Positions 9,264 to 18,441 of a stretch of DNA of 64,000 nt are shown in pieces. Position numbers and translations under genes: made by a program. Below the pieces are notes generated by a model. It made no database searches, had not been told where the DNA came from, and worked only from the letters and a program-made list of their open reading frames with translations. The first letter of the stretch is position 1. Each line of letters starts with the position of its first letter. The stretch spans positions 2,418,001 through 2,482,000 of the forward strand of contig NZ_CP119758.1 in assembly GCF_029323795.1 (NCBI RefSeq), given 5' to 3'. Source of the DNA: Zobellia alginiliquefaciens. Lineage in GTDB: Bacteria; Bacteroidota; Bacteroidia; Flavobacteriales; Flavobacteriaceae.

Positions 9264-11693
9264 TTATTCCGTACGCAAGCTTTTTACAGGGTTGGCTATT
9301 GCAGACCGAAGCGATTGTATGCCCACTGTTACGATGGTAATGATTAAAGCGAAGCCACCGCTTACCAAGAACACCCACCATTGTATTTCAATCCTATAAG
9401 TGAAATTCTCAAGCCATCGGGAAATAAAATAATATGCAATAGGCGAGGCAATGAGAAATGCGATCAATACCAGCTTTACAAAATCTTTTGTTAACAATTG
9501 AACGACCGATTGTACGCTGGCCCCTAGCACTTTGCGGATACCTATTTCTTTTTTCTTCTGTTCCGTTACATAGGAGATTAATCCGAACAAACCTAGGCAG
9601 CTAATGAAAATGGCCAGTATGGTAAAGGCTATGGAAATAAGACCCAGCCGCTTTTCCTCATCATATAATTTTTCTACCTCTTCATCAACAAACCTGTAAT
9701 CAAAAGGCACATTACTTACAACAGACTTCCATTGTGTTTCCAAACTGCTTAAAAGGGTATTGTAATTTGTAGTGTTCGTCTTAAGGAACAACCAATTTGG
9801 TTCATTTTCCTTATGGAGAAATAAAGGGGCAATTTCATCTTTTAACGAAGCAAAATGGTAATCTTCCGTCACGCCAATTATTCGCATTTCAAAAGTTTCG
9901 TCACCGGATCCTTGCATCAATGTTGAGCTAAGGGCTTCTTCTTCCTTAATATCAAATGCACGGAGAGTTGCTTGGTTAACGATGATTTGGTCAACGGTAT
10001 CTGCAGGGGTGAAATCGCGTCCTTTTAAAAGTTTGATTCCCATAGTTTTAAAATAACCATCGCTTACACCATTCCGTTTTACAACCGTTCGGTCTTCACT
10101 ATTTCCATTAGGTAAGTAAAAGCCGTTATCGGCTAGTACGATTTCTGATGGCGCATAGTTTCCGCTCGAAACATCAAGCACGCCAGGAATATTTAAAAAT
10201 GCAGATTTTATAGATTCAAATTTGCTGGAAGCCGCATCGGTGCCAATTCGTAAGGCAATCAGATTATCTTTTGAATAACCAAGGTCCTTTTCTTGAGTAA
10301 ACCTGAATTGTTGGGTAATTACAATTACAGTAGCCACTAGGCCAATGGATACTACAAATTGAAATACCACAAGGGCTTTTCTAAAATTACCGCTTCCCGA
10401 TTGTAATATGGCAGAACTTTTCAGTGCCTTTACCGGTTTTATTGAGGATAAAACTATAGCAGGGTAAATGCCTGCGGCAAGACCGGTGAAGATGCCCAGT
10501 GCCAAAAGGATAGAAATAATTTCCACTTCATAGAAGTTTAAATAGGTCAAGGATTCTTGCGTAATGTTGTTTACAAATGGCAATAACAGTAGAACTATGG
10601 GAATGCTGATTAGTATGGCAAAGAATGACAAGAGCAAAGATTCTCCTAAAAATTGACGCATTAATGCATTTTTTCCGGCACCTACCACCTTACGAACACC
10701 AATTTCACGGGCTCTTTTACTTGCTCTTGCCGTACTTAGATTTATGAAGTTAATACAGGCGACCAACTGAATAAAAAATGCTAGACTCAGTAAAAAGTAG
10801 AGATAGGTGATATTTGAAATCTTATCAATTTGATGTTTTGTGCCTTCAGAAAATAAATGAATGTCTGCTGCTTTTTTTAATTCTAAATCTTTTTTTCGCA
10901 TACCTGCATCTGCAATGTCTTTAGCGGCCCTTTCCTGAATGAAGCCCGGCATTTTGCCCTGAAGTGAAATTGCATTGCTATTGGGGAACAATTTTATATA
11001 ACTGTATACGAAGTTGTTGGTTGCGAAATTGTCAAAATTTTGGACGAACGTACCCATGCCCGGTGTGCTCATACTAACCACATAGTTGGGGTTTAGGTGT
11101 GTTTTATTGGCTTTTTCATCAAATACACCTGTAACGGTCAATGTAAGTGCGTCTTCACCTGTACCCCAGATTATGGATTTGTTCACTGCATTTTGGTCTC
11201 CGAATAATTTTTGTTTTATATAAGAAGAAAGCACCACTGCATTGGGCTCGTTTAAAGAGGTTAGTTGGTCTCCTTCCAAAAAATTATAATCAAAAACTTT
11301 AAAAAAGGTAGAATCGGCCATGTAAACGCGAGGTTCATAATAGGCATCTGTACTCTCCGCAGCACGAACTAACATACTGTAAAAAACATCGGTCAAAACA
11401 ACCCTTGTCGCTTCTTCTATCTCGGCAAAATCTTCCTTAAGAGCAAAGGCTATAGGTGGAGATGAGGTTGCAGAATGATAGGTTTCACTATTACTGCGCT
11501 CTATTTTTGTTTCTACACGGTAAATAGAGTCCATTTCCTTATGGTGTTGATCGTACCCAAGTTGAGCAAAGACATAAAGCAAAATAGTTAAACAGCTAAC
11601 GGTGCCAAGAGTAAGCCCCAGAAGGTTTATGATAGTCTGCTGCTTGTTCTTTAACAGATTTCTCCAGGCAATTTTTATATAGTTTTTGAACAT
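9264..11693 (-). CDS. MacB-like ABC permease (FtsX family), paralogue 1
   Basis: This 809-residue permease starts MFKNYIKIAWRNLLKNKQ and ends PVKSLRTE. It has two large periplasmic domains alternating with FtsX membrane domains, and coupling motifs REIGVRKVVGAG and KEIGIRKVLGAS. It is the first permease after the ATPase at 11780 and is the likeliest partner for that ATPase. The 5' leader (GATTCTCGTTTTT just before the ATG on the plus strand) and the last 30 bases of the gene are shared nearly base for base with the next copy. The tandem set of three is a duplication product whose central parts have diverged. Confidence 0.92.
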   Translation of the reverse strand: MFKNYIKIAWRNLLKNKQQTIINLLGLTLGTVSCLTILLYVFAQLGYDQHHKEMDSIYRVETKIERSNSETYHSATSSPPIAFALKEDFAEIEEATRVVLTDVFYSMLVRAAESTDAYYEPRVYMADSTFFKVFDYNFLEGDQLTSLNEPNAVVLSSYIKQKLFGDQNAVNKSIIWGTGEDALTLTVTGVFDEKANKTHLNPNYVVSMSTPGMGTFVQNFDNFATNNFVYSYIKLFPNSNAISLQGKMPGFIQERAAKDIADAGMRKKDLELKKAADIHLFSEGTKHQIDKISNITYLYFLLSLAFFIQLVACINFINLSTARASKRAREIGVRKVVGAGKNALMRQFLGESLLLSFFAILISIPIVLLLLPFVNNITQESLTYLNFYEVEIISILLALGIFTGLAAGIYPAIVLSSIKPVKALKSSAILQSGSGNFRKALVVFQFVVSIGLVATVIVITQQFRFTQEKDLGYSKDNLIALRIGTDAASSKFESIKSAFLNIPGVLDVSSGNYAPSEIVLADNGFYLPNGNSEDRTVVKRNGVSDGYFKTMGIKLLKGRDFTPADTVDQIIVNQATLRAFDIKEEEALSSTLMQGSGDETFEMRIIGVTEDYHFASLKDEIAPLFLHKENEPNWLFLKTNTTNYNTLLSSLETQWKSVVSNVPFDYRFVDEEVEKLYDEEKRLGLISIAFTILAIFISCLGLFGLISYVTEQKKKEIGIRKVLGASVQSVVQLLTKDFVKLVLIAFLIASPIAYYFISRWLENFTYRIEIQWWVFLVSGGFALIITIVTVGIQSLRSAIANPVKSLRTE

Positions 11694-11779
11694 GATTCTC
11701 GTTTTTGGCTGATTACTTATTTATCCGTGATTAAGGGATAAGTTTGGTTGATTAGTTGTTGATTGATGAATAAACTCCT

Positions 11780-12475
11780 TTACATTATGGCTCCTATGGC
11801 CCGGTTTTGGCTTTCGGTTACGATTTGACCATCAAATAGGTTAACTACCCCGTGGGCGTAGTGCGAATCCCTGTCCGAGTGTGTTACCATTACAATTGTA
11901 GTTCCCTCTTGGTTGAGTTCTGTTAACAGGTTCATTACTTCAATTCCGTTTTTGGAATCTAGGTTCCCTGTTGGTTCATCGGCCAATATTAATTTCGGAT
12001 TGGTGACTACCGCTCTGGAAATTGCCACACGTTGTTGTTGACCTCCGGACAATTGCTGAGGAAAGTGCTTTTCCCTATGGGCGATTTTCATTCGTTCTAA
12101 AACTTCGCGTACTTTCTGCTTACGTTCCGCTTTACCCATTTTTAGATAGATTAAAGGTAGTTCTACATTTTCATAAACGGTAAGTTCATCAATAAGGTTG
12201 AAACTCTGAAATACGAAACCTAAATTGCCTTTTCGCAGTTCGGTACGCTGGCGTTCTTTGAGGTTGCTGACCTCATGACCGGCAAATTGGTAGGTGCCCT
12301 CGTTGGGGTTGTCTAACATTCCTATGATGTTCAAAAGGGTTGATTTTCCACAACCTGATGGGCCCATAATGGCTACGAATTCGCCTTCTTCTACCTTTAG
12401 GTTTACATTGTTGAGTGCTAAGGTTTCTACCTCTTCGGTTCTGAAACTCTTTTTTATATTCTGTATGTGTATCAT
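11780..12475 (-). CDS. ABC transporter ATPase, MacB/LolD type (first ATPase of efflux operon)
   Basis: This 231-residue ATPase has Walker A GPSGCGKST, signature LSGGQQQRVAISRA, Walker B LILADEPT and H-loop VTHSDRD, all canonical. It is in the LolD/MacB subfamily that drives FtsX-type permeases without moving substrate across the inner membrane. It is 86 bases ahead of the first permease and 55 bases after the membrane fusion protein gene, so it is the core ATPase of the tripartite system. A short C-terminal tail past the usual end (SQNRAIGAIM) has no clear function. Confidence 0.94.
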   Translation of the reverse strand: MIHIQNIKKSFRTEEVETLALNNVNLKVEEGEFVAIMGPSGCGKSTLLNIIGMLDNPNEGTYQFAGHEVSNLKERQRTELRKGNLGFVFQSFNLIDELTVYENVELPLIYLKMGKAERKQKVREVLERMKIAHREKHFPQQLSGGQQQRVAISRAVVTNPKLILADEPTGNLDSKNGIEVMNLLTELNQEGTTIVMVTHSDRDSHYAHGVVNLFDGQIVTESQNRAIGAIM

Positions 12476-12530
12476 GATTTGATTGATTTCGTTGTTATAA
12501 AAGACTATGTTTTAGTGAAATAGTGACAGT

Positions 12531-13781
12531 TTATTTTAATATAATTTTTTCCGCTTCACCAAAAGAATCGTAATTGCTGGTTATTACTTTCTCACCGGCT
12601 TCAAGACCTTCTAGGACTTCATAGTGTTTTGAATTCTGTTTCCCAATTCTGATATTTCTTTTTATGGCCTCATCACCATCTGCCGTTACAACAAAAATCC
12701 ATTGTCCGCCAGTGCTCTGAAAAAAGCTGCCTTTAGGTAACAATAAGGCGTCATTGGATTCACCCAATTGCAATCTAATATTGTAACTCTGCCCCGTGCG
12801 TATTGTTTCCGGTTTCTCTGCGGTAAATACCAAATCTACTTTAAACCTGCCGTTGCGAACCTCAGGATACACTTTTCTGACCCTCAACGGGAATTGTTTT
12901 CCATTCCGCTCCAATACGGCTACAAGTTCTCTTTTAACCCGGTCTATGTAATGCTCATCTATATTGGCTTCAATTTTGTAATCCGTTAGAACATTAATTT
13001 GTCCAATACGTTGCCCTTGCGATATATTTTGACCTATTTCGGCATCAAGGAAACCTAGTTGACCATCGGCAGGAGCCCTTACGTTTAAGTGGTCAAGACG
13101 TTGGTAGACCATACCCAAAGTTTTCTGCATTCGGTTTAAATCGGCATCAAGCCCCGTTAGGGATGTTTCACGTAGTTCATCATCGTTTTCGGTCTGCATT
13201 TTTATAATCTCGAACTGTTTTTTAGAAAGGTCATAGTTCTCTTTTGAGGTCAAATATTCTTCTCTAGAAATCAATTCGTCATCAAATAAAGCTTGGTTCT
13301 GTTCAAAATTTCTTTTTAACCGCTGAAGCTCGGTACTAGCAGTGGCCAATGACTTACGGCCTTCCACTTGTCTAGAATCAAAATTGAGTTTAGTGGAACG
13401 AAGATCGTTTTGCTTTAAGGCCAAGTTGCTTTCACTCTGTAGGATTTGCTCATAAAGGTTAATATTTTCAAGCTTTAGGATAATGTCTCCTTTTTTTACC
13501 GTAGCTCCTTCTTCAATTAGTTTTTCGCTCACACGCCCACCTTCATAAGCATCCATGTAAATAGTTGTGATGGGCGCTACGTTTCCGCTTATAGTAATGT
13601 AATCGTCAAATTTGCCATCAGTAACGGTAGCAACAGAAAGTTTTTCTTTATCCGTTCGGAATGTGGAAACCGAATTGGCAAACAGAAATTGATAACCCAC
13701 AAAAAGTAGCAATAGACCTAAGGCAATATAACCGTAGTGTTTTGCCCGTAACCCTTTTTTCTTTTCTAATTGTATATCCAT
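12531..13781 (-). CDS. Membrane fusion protein (HlyD/MacA family) of efflux system
   Basis: The 416-residue protein has one N-terminal membrane helix (about 16-36), a lipoyl-like half motif (GGRVSEKLIEEGATVKKGD), a long alpha-helical hairpin (about 110-230) rich in Glu, Gln and Leu, and the returning lipoyl half (VRAPADGQLG). Beta-barrel and membrane-proximal domains follow. It bridges the inner-membrane permeases and the TolC-like channel in the periplasm. It sits between the outer-membrane factor gene (42 bases) and the first ATPase gene (55 bases), the standard order for MacA-MacB-TolC type operons in this phylum. Confidence 0.93.
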   Translation of the reverse strand: MDIQLEKKKGLRAKHYGYIALGLLLLFVGYQFLFANSVSTFRTDKEKLSVATVTDGKFDDYITISGNVAPITTIYMDAYEGGRVSEKLIEEGATVKKGDIILKLENINLYEQILQSESNLALKQNDLRSTKLNFDSRQVEGRKSLATASTELQRLKRNFEQNQALFDDELISREEYLTSKENYDLSKKQFEIIKMQTENDDELRETSLTGLDADLNRMQKTLGMVYQRLDHLNVRAPADGQLGFLDAEIGQNISQGQRIGQINVLTDYKIEANIDEHYIDRVKRELVAVLERNGKQFPLRVRKVYPEVRNGRFKVDLVFTAEKPETIRTGQSYNIRLQLGESNDALLLPKGSFFQSTGGQWIFVVTADGDEAIKRNIRIGKQNSKHYEVLEGLEAGEKVITSNYDSFGEAEKIILK

Positions 13782-13823
13782 TATTGTATTAATTATCTTG
13801 GTTGATTTGTTCTTGTTTAAGGC

Positions 13824-15170
13824 TTATTGTATGTCAAAAATGGGCAATCCACGGTAAAAGTCCAGTGTGCTTTTATTGATTTCCGATTGAAGCTTCACCT
13901 GCAAATTCTCATTCTGCGCACTAGCAAATAGATTCTTTGCCGTGAAGAGCTCTAAAGCGTTTATGAGTCCCTTTTCATATCTTTTTTGAGCAATGGTGAA
14001 CGCCAGTTCTTGTGCTTTTACTTTTTGAGAGCTTTGTGTACGCTGCACTTCCAGTGATTCATAGGATTGCACCAACTGTTGGATTGTTTGGAAAACCAGC
14101 TGTTGTTGTATTTTAAGGTTATTTTCTGCACGGTACCTTTCAATTTTTTGTTGTTTTATTCTGCCACGAGCAGACCAAATATTACTAATGGGAACATCAA
14201 GACTGACACCAATAAATTGAGAGGTGTTATCCTTGAATTGGTCACGAAAGGGAATAGTAGAACCTAAACTATCACGTGTGGTTTCAAAATATCCACTTGC
14301 CGTACCGGCAAATAAAGAAAGAGACGGAAATAAAGAACCTCTCTCCGCTGCCAGTTGTTTTTTAGCCGCTTTTACACGCAGCTCCTGTGCTTTTAGAAGG
14401 GGCATGAATTCTTGTGCTTCGGCAAATATGGTGTCCGACTGTATGACGCTGTTTGCCTGCGCCACCTGGTTATCAGTTAAATTGTCTTGTATCGTTATTT
14501 TGCTGGTTCCTTCTAAATTCATTTCTTGAATTAGTTGTAGTTGGGCATTGGCAAGTTGGTTTTTACTTTGGGTAAGGTTTAATTTATCCGTAAGTAACAA
14601 AGATTCAGCTTCATAAAGGTCCGCACCTGCTTTGAGTCCCAATTCAATTTGCCTTGCTACTAGGTCGTAATTGGCTTGTGAGACGGTCAGCTGTTCTTTT
14701 GAAATCGCGACCAGACCTTGAAAAAATTTAATATCGTAAAAGGCTTGCATCACTCTAAAAGCAAGAAGATAGCGTTGTTGTAGGTTTTCCTCTTGAGTTG
14801 CTTTATAAAGAAACTTGGTGGCCTTAATGGTATTTATTTTTTGGAAGCCCCTAAATAGGTCTACGGAACTTTCTAGGGTGTAGCGGTTCGAAAAGAAATC
14901 AGTGGTCACAACATCATTGGTAAAAGGATCTGTGCTACGTCCAAAATTGATGACATAGTTAGTAGATGCGTTTACGGAAGGTAAAAGATCCCGGATAGAT
15001 TGACGATAAGTTTCCCTGTCCGATGCCGTATTAAGCGTATAGTCCTTTAACTGTAAATTATGCTCTAATGCATAAGCCACGCATTCATCTAACGTATAAG
15101 TTTCTTGACCACTTAATTTGGATGAAAGCAAGAGAAGAATAAAAACTAAATATTTAAATAATTGAATCAT
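13824..15170 (-). CDS. TolC-like outer membrane efflux protein
   Basis: The 448-residue protein starts with a signal peptide (FKYLVFILLLLSSKLSGQ, cut after about residue 21). The body consists of two outer-membrane-efflux repeats rich in long amphipathic helices, with YTLDECVAYALEHN at the mature N-terminus as in most Bacteroidota TolC homologues. It forms the trimeric outer-membrane channel of the tripartite pump. It is the first gene of the seven-gene operon. A sigma-54-like promoter ends about 27 bases before its start codon. Confidence 0.93.
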   Translation of the reverse strand: MIQLFKYLVFILLLLSSKLSGQETYTLDECVAYALEHNLQLKDYTLNTASDRETYRQSIRDLLPSVNASTNYVINFGRSTDPFTNDVVTTDFFSNRYTLESSVDLFRGFQKINTIKATKFLYKATQEENLQQRYLLAFRVMQAFYDIKFFQGLVAISKEQLTVSQANYDLVARQIELGLKAGADLYEAESLLLTDKLNLTQSKNQLANAQLQLIQEMNLEGTSKITIQDNLTDNQVAQANSVIQSDTIFAEAQEFMPLLKAQELRVKAAKKQLAAERGSLFPSLSLFAGTASGYFETTRDSLGSTIPFRDQFKDNTSQFIGVSLDVPISNIWSARGRIKQQKIERYRAENNLKIQQQLVFQTIQQLVQSYESLEVQRTQSSQKVKAQELAFTIAQKRYEKGLINALELFTAKNLFASAQNENLQVKLQSEINKSTLDFYRGLPIFDIQ

Positions 15171-15196
15171 AATCGTGTTGGTATGCCAAACTTATA

Positions 15197-15212
15197 ACGA
15201 TTCTCGTGCCAA
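15197..15212 (-). promoter_or_regulatory. Sigma-54-like promoter for the efflux operon
   Basis: Read on the minus strand, TTGGCACG (15212-15205), four bases, then TCGT (15200-15197). The -24 half matches the sigma-54 consensus TGGCACG exactly. The -12 half has GT in place of the usual GC, which weakens the call. The implied start point is about 16 bases before the TolC-like start codon. The divergent NtrC-type regulator supports sigma-54 control. Confidence 0.55.
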
Positions 15213-15296
15213 TAATGTAATATACTGATTTTTAAATTTTTATGAATATTATTTTCTATTTGCATAGTTTATGGTGTAAAAAATATGTACAGCAAT

Positions 15297-15313
15297 TGTC
15301 AAAATTTTGGACA
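15297..15313. promoter_or_regulatory. Near-palindrome TGTC(A)AAATTTT(G)GACA, candidate enhancer site
   Basis: A 17-base near-perfect dyad lies 19 bases before the annotated start of the NtrC-type regulator and about 85-100 bases upstream of the sigma-54-like element of the divergent efflux operon. That is the distance expected for an upstream activator site. It could serve both as activator site for the operon and as an autoregulatory site. Confidence 0.45.
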
Positions 15314-15331
15314 CTGTTTAAAAAGTTTTAA

Positions 15332-16747
15332 ATGCAAGTTGTAGTTTTAAATGAACTTAGTAAAGCCTCTGGTAATCAAATGGTAGATGCAAATATTTTA
15401 ATTATAGATGATAATAAGAGCGTCCTTAGCGCACTTGAAATTCTATTGCAGTTTGAATACAAAACCATACAGACCATCTCAAACCCGAATCAGATTACAT
15501 CTTTTCCTGATTTAAAGGAAGTAGATATTGTACTGCTGGATATGAATTTCTCTGCGGGAGTAAACACCGGGAATGAAGGTCTGTATTGGTTGCGTGAGCT
15601 TAAGAAAAAGACGCCCCAGACTTCGGTCATAATGATGACAGCCTATGGTGCTGTAGATTTGGCGGTAATGGCATTAAAAGAAGGAGCTTCTGATTTTATT
15701 CTTAAACCTTGGAATAACGATAAGCTTTTGGCAACGGTTAAATCTGCATACGAGCTTAGAAAATCAAAGAAGCAGGTTACTGAACTGAAACAGAAAGAAA
15801 GTCACCTTAAACAGGTTATCAATCAGAACAAAAATTACATTATAGGTAATTCTAAGGCGTTAAATTCAGTGCTAAAGTTGGTCTCCAAAGTAGCCAAAAC
15901 CGATGTGAACGTACTGATTACTGGAGAAAATGGTACTGGTAAAGAACTCATAGCACGTGAGCTTCACAAACTTTCAAGTAGGAATAACGAAGTATTTATT
16001 TCGGTGGATATGGGTTCAATATCAGAAAACCTTTTCGAAAGTGAACTTTTTGGACATACCAAAGGTTCTTTTACCGATGCCAAAGAAGACAGAGCCGGAA
16101 AATTTGAAGCAGCCAACGGTGGCACGCTGTTTTTAGATGAAATAGGAAACTTATCGCTTCAGGCGCAGGCAAAACTATTATCGGCCATTCAGAATAGAAC
16201 TATTGTCCGCGTGGGGTCCAATAAACCAATTTCAGTAGATATACGTTTGATTTGTGCAACGAACGAGGATTTAGATAAAATGGTCGCCGAAGGACTTTTT
16301 AGGGAGGATTTATTGTATCGAATAAATACCATAAGGGTAGAAGTGCCTGCGTTACGCGAGCGTGATCAAGATATTTTGGTCCTGGCGGATTTCTACTTGA
16401 AAAAATTCACTTCAAAATATGGAAAACCAGGACTGAGAATGAATCAAGCGGCTCAAGAAAAATTAATGGATTATGGTTGGCCGGGCAACATTAGAGAACT
16501 GTTACATACTATTGAAAGGGCCGTTATCCTGTCGGAAGGAAATGTGCTTAAGTCAGAAGATTTTTTGTTGACCAATAAACAAACCGTATCATCCAATTTA
16601 AACGGTCCTGCAACTTTAGAGGAAATGGAATTTCTGATGATCAATAACGCGTTGAAGCAAAATGAGGGAAATTACAGTGCAGCGGCGGAACAGTTGGGTA
16701 TTTCTCGGCAAACGCTCTACAATAAATTAAAGAAAATAGGGAAGTAG
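15332..16747 (+). CDS. NtrC-family sigma-54-dependent response regulator
   Basis: This 471-residue regulator has a receiver domain (about 20-140, acidic pocket in IDDNKS, phosphoacceptor in LLDMNF, Lys in LKPW), an AAA+ domain (about 168-400, Walker A TGENGTGKE, Walker B LFLDEIG) and a Fis-type helix-turn-helix at the end (SAAAEQLGISRQTLYNKLKK). The sigma-54 contact loop reads GSFTDA rather than GAFTGA, and variants of this kind are common in Bacteroidota. The true start may be the Met at 15380, since the receiver begins just after it. It is divergent from the efflux operon and is followed after two bases by its kinase, so it most likely switches the pump on in response to an envelope signal. 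Confidence 0.92.
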   Translation: MQVVVLNELSKASGNQMVDANILIIDDNKSVLSALEILLQFEYKTIQTISNPNQITSFPDLKEVDIVLLDMNFSAGVNTGNEGLYWLRELKKKTPQTSVIMMTAYGAVDLAVMALKEGASDFILKPWNNDKLLATVKSAYELRKSKKQVTELKQKESHLKQVINQNKNYIIGNSKALNSVLKLVSKVAKTDVNVLITGENGTGKELIARELHKLSSRNNEVFISVDMGSISENLFESELFGHTKGSFTDAKEDRAGKFEAANGGTLFLDEIGNLSLQAQAKLLSAIQNRTIVRVGSNKPISVDIRLICATNEDLDKMVAEGLFREDLLYRINTIRVEVPALRERDQDILVLADFYLKKFTSKYGKPGLRMNQAAQEKLMDYGWPGNIRELLHTIERAVILSEGNVLKSEDFLLTNKQTVSSNLNGPATLEEMEFLMINNALKQNEGNYSAAAEQLGISRQTLYNKLKKIGK

Positions 16748-16749
16748 GT

Positions 16750-18090
16750 ATGATGAGCAAACATATTTATCTGCAATTAATCGTTCGGGTTCTATTACTT
16801 GCGATTACCGCGTTGGCCGTAGGTTTTCTGTTTTTTTATGAAAATTATATATTATTTGCGGTTTTTCTTTTTCTGCTGGGGCTGCAAACCTATTATTTGC
16901 TTTACTATGTTAATCAGACCAACAGAAAAATAGCCTATTTTTTTGATGCTATAAAAAATGAGGATTTTACACTGCGTTTTCCTGAAAAGCTTAGCGGAAA
17001 ATCATTAACGGAGCTTAATCACAGCCTGAACATGCTTAATACCATGGTGCAGGACATTCACCTTAAAAAGCAGGCACAAGAGCATTTTTACCAAGAGATC
17101 TTAAAACAGGCGGATATTGGTATTATGACCATTAATCCCAAAGGGCATATTCTGTACGCCAACCCAACAATTGAAAAATTACTCGATTACCATCCTTTAA
17201 ATCATGTGAAACAACTCCAACAGATAGACGAAAAGCTATACGATAAGTTTGCCGGACTGAAACCTTTTGAAAGTAGCACCCATCAATTCGTCAATGAACG
17301 TGAAAAAACAGAATTGGCAATGAAAGCTACGGCGGTGACGGTAGACGGTCAAGAACTCTTGCTGGTGATTGTGCAGGATATTCGTAAAGAGTTGGATGAA
17401 AAAGAAACGGATTCTTGGGTGAAACTGATTCGGGTTTTAACCCATGAAATCATGAATACCATTACGCCTATAACTTCAATTTCAGAATCTATTTTAAAGT
17501 ATTATAAAAAAGGGGAAATGGTTTTGGAAGCTTCGGAATTGCCGGGAGAGCATTTAAAAAGTACGGTGAAGGGGCTTGAGGTTATTCAAGAACAAGGCAA
17601 TGGTTTAATGAATTTTGTACAGTCATACCGAAAATTTTTAAGCGTACCTGAACCCGATAGAGAACTTGTGCCTGCACAAAACCTTTTGGAAAAAGTAAAG
17701 TTGTTGTTAGACGATAAATCTGAAAATATAAAATTTGAGGTAGATGTGGTTCCTAATAGTTTAGAGTTGTATTTAGATCAAAGACAGATATCTCAAGTAC
17801 TCTTAAATCTGGGTAAAAACGCGAAACAATCGTTGGGTGCTCAAGAGAACGGGGCAATTAAATTTGTTGCCGGAATTAATGAAGCGAATAAAAAATACAT
17901 TCAAGTATGGGACAATGGTCCAGGAATTCCCCCCGAATTAATGGATGAGATTTTTGTTCCTTTTTTCACTACTAAAAACACGGGAACCGGTATAGGACTC
18001 AGTCTTTCCAAACAAATCATGAGATTGCACGGGGGGAGTATACGGGTATTATCAAAAGAGCACACTGTATTCACTTTGACTTTTGATTAA
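16750..18090 (+). CDS. NtrB-like sensor histidine kinase
   Basis: The 446-residue protein has two N-terminal membrane helices (about 8-25 and 28-50) with almost no periplasmic loop, a HAMP-like linker, a PAS domain (about 110-215), a phosphoacceptor box LTHEIMNTITPI (His near 232) and an HATPase domain (N-box NLGKNAKQ, DNGPGIP, GTGIGLSLS). The short loop suggests it senses within the membrane or cytoplasm. It starts two bases after the regulator stop and should phosphorylate it. Its stop is 15 bases from the convergent alkyltransferase-like gene. Confidence 0.92.
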   Translation: MMSKHIYLQLIVRVLLLAITALAVGFLFFYENYILFAVFLFLLGLQTYYLLYYVNQTNRKIAYFFDAIKNEDFTLRFPEKLSGKSLTELNHSLNMLNTMVQDIHLKKQAQEHFYQEILKQADIGIMTINPKGHILYANPTIEKLLDYHPLNHVKQLQQIDEKLYDKFAGLKPFESSTHQFVNEREKTELAMKATAVTVDGQELLLVIVQDIRKELDEKETDSWVKLIRVLTHEIMNTITPITSISESILKYYKKGEMVLEASELPGEHLKSTVKGLEVIQEQGNGLMNFVQSYRKFLSVPEPDRELVPAQNLLEKVKLLLDDKSENIKFEVDVVPNSLELYLDQRQISQVLLNLGKNAKQSLGAQENGAIKFVAGINEANKKYIQVWDNGPGIPPELMDEIFVPFFTTKNTGTGIGLSLSKQIMRLHGGSIRVLSKEHTVFTLTFD

Positions 18091-18105
18091 AAAATCAGAG
18101 AATAA

Positions 18106-18441
18106 TTAACCCAACTCTTTAAATGGGTCCCAAAAGTGCTTTTCAAAATCTATGATTTGATTGTCAACCACCTTTATGCCTTCATTTTCTAAAAGCTGTT
18201 GCATTAGGTTGGTGCCATCAAAATGATGTTTTCCCGTTAGCAGTCCTATTTTATTTACCACACGGTGCGCAGGTACTTCTGGCATACTCCCTGCTCCGTT
18301 CATTGCCCAGCCCACCATTCTTGCACTTCTGGCGGCACCCAGATATTTGGCTATGGCGCCATAAGACGTAACACGCCCTTCAGGTATAAGCGCTGCCACC
18401 TCGTATACTTTTTGAAAGAAGTTTTTGTTCTCAGGTTTCAT
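18106..18441 (-). CDS. Alkyltransferase-like protein (Atl), PAHR motif
   Basis: This 111-residue protein is the DNA-binding half of the O6-alkylguanine-DNA alkyltransferase family: EGRVTSYGAIAKYLG, then ARMVGWAMNG and PAHRVVN. The active-site PCHR motif of MGMT reads PAHR here (Ala at 58), so it cannot accept alkyl groups. Proteins with this change bind O6-alkylguanine in DNA, flip the base and hand the lesion to nucleotide excision repair. Its start overlaps the stop of the LysE-family gene by one base (TAATG), so the two are translationally coupled. Confidence 0.92.
   Translation of the reverse strand: MKPENKNFFQKVYEVAALIPEGRVTSYGAIAKYLGAARSARMVGWAMNGAGSMPEVPAHRVVNKIGLLTGKHHFDGTNLMQQLLENEGIKVVDNQIIDFEKHFWDPFKELG

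Noticed and set aside
15180-15192. Second TTGGCA (minus strand 15189-15184) as an alternative sigma-54 promoter
   Set aside because: At the required distance there is CG, not GC, and the start point would fall inside the coding region.
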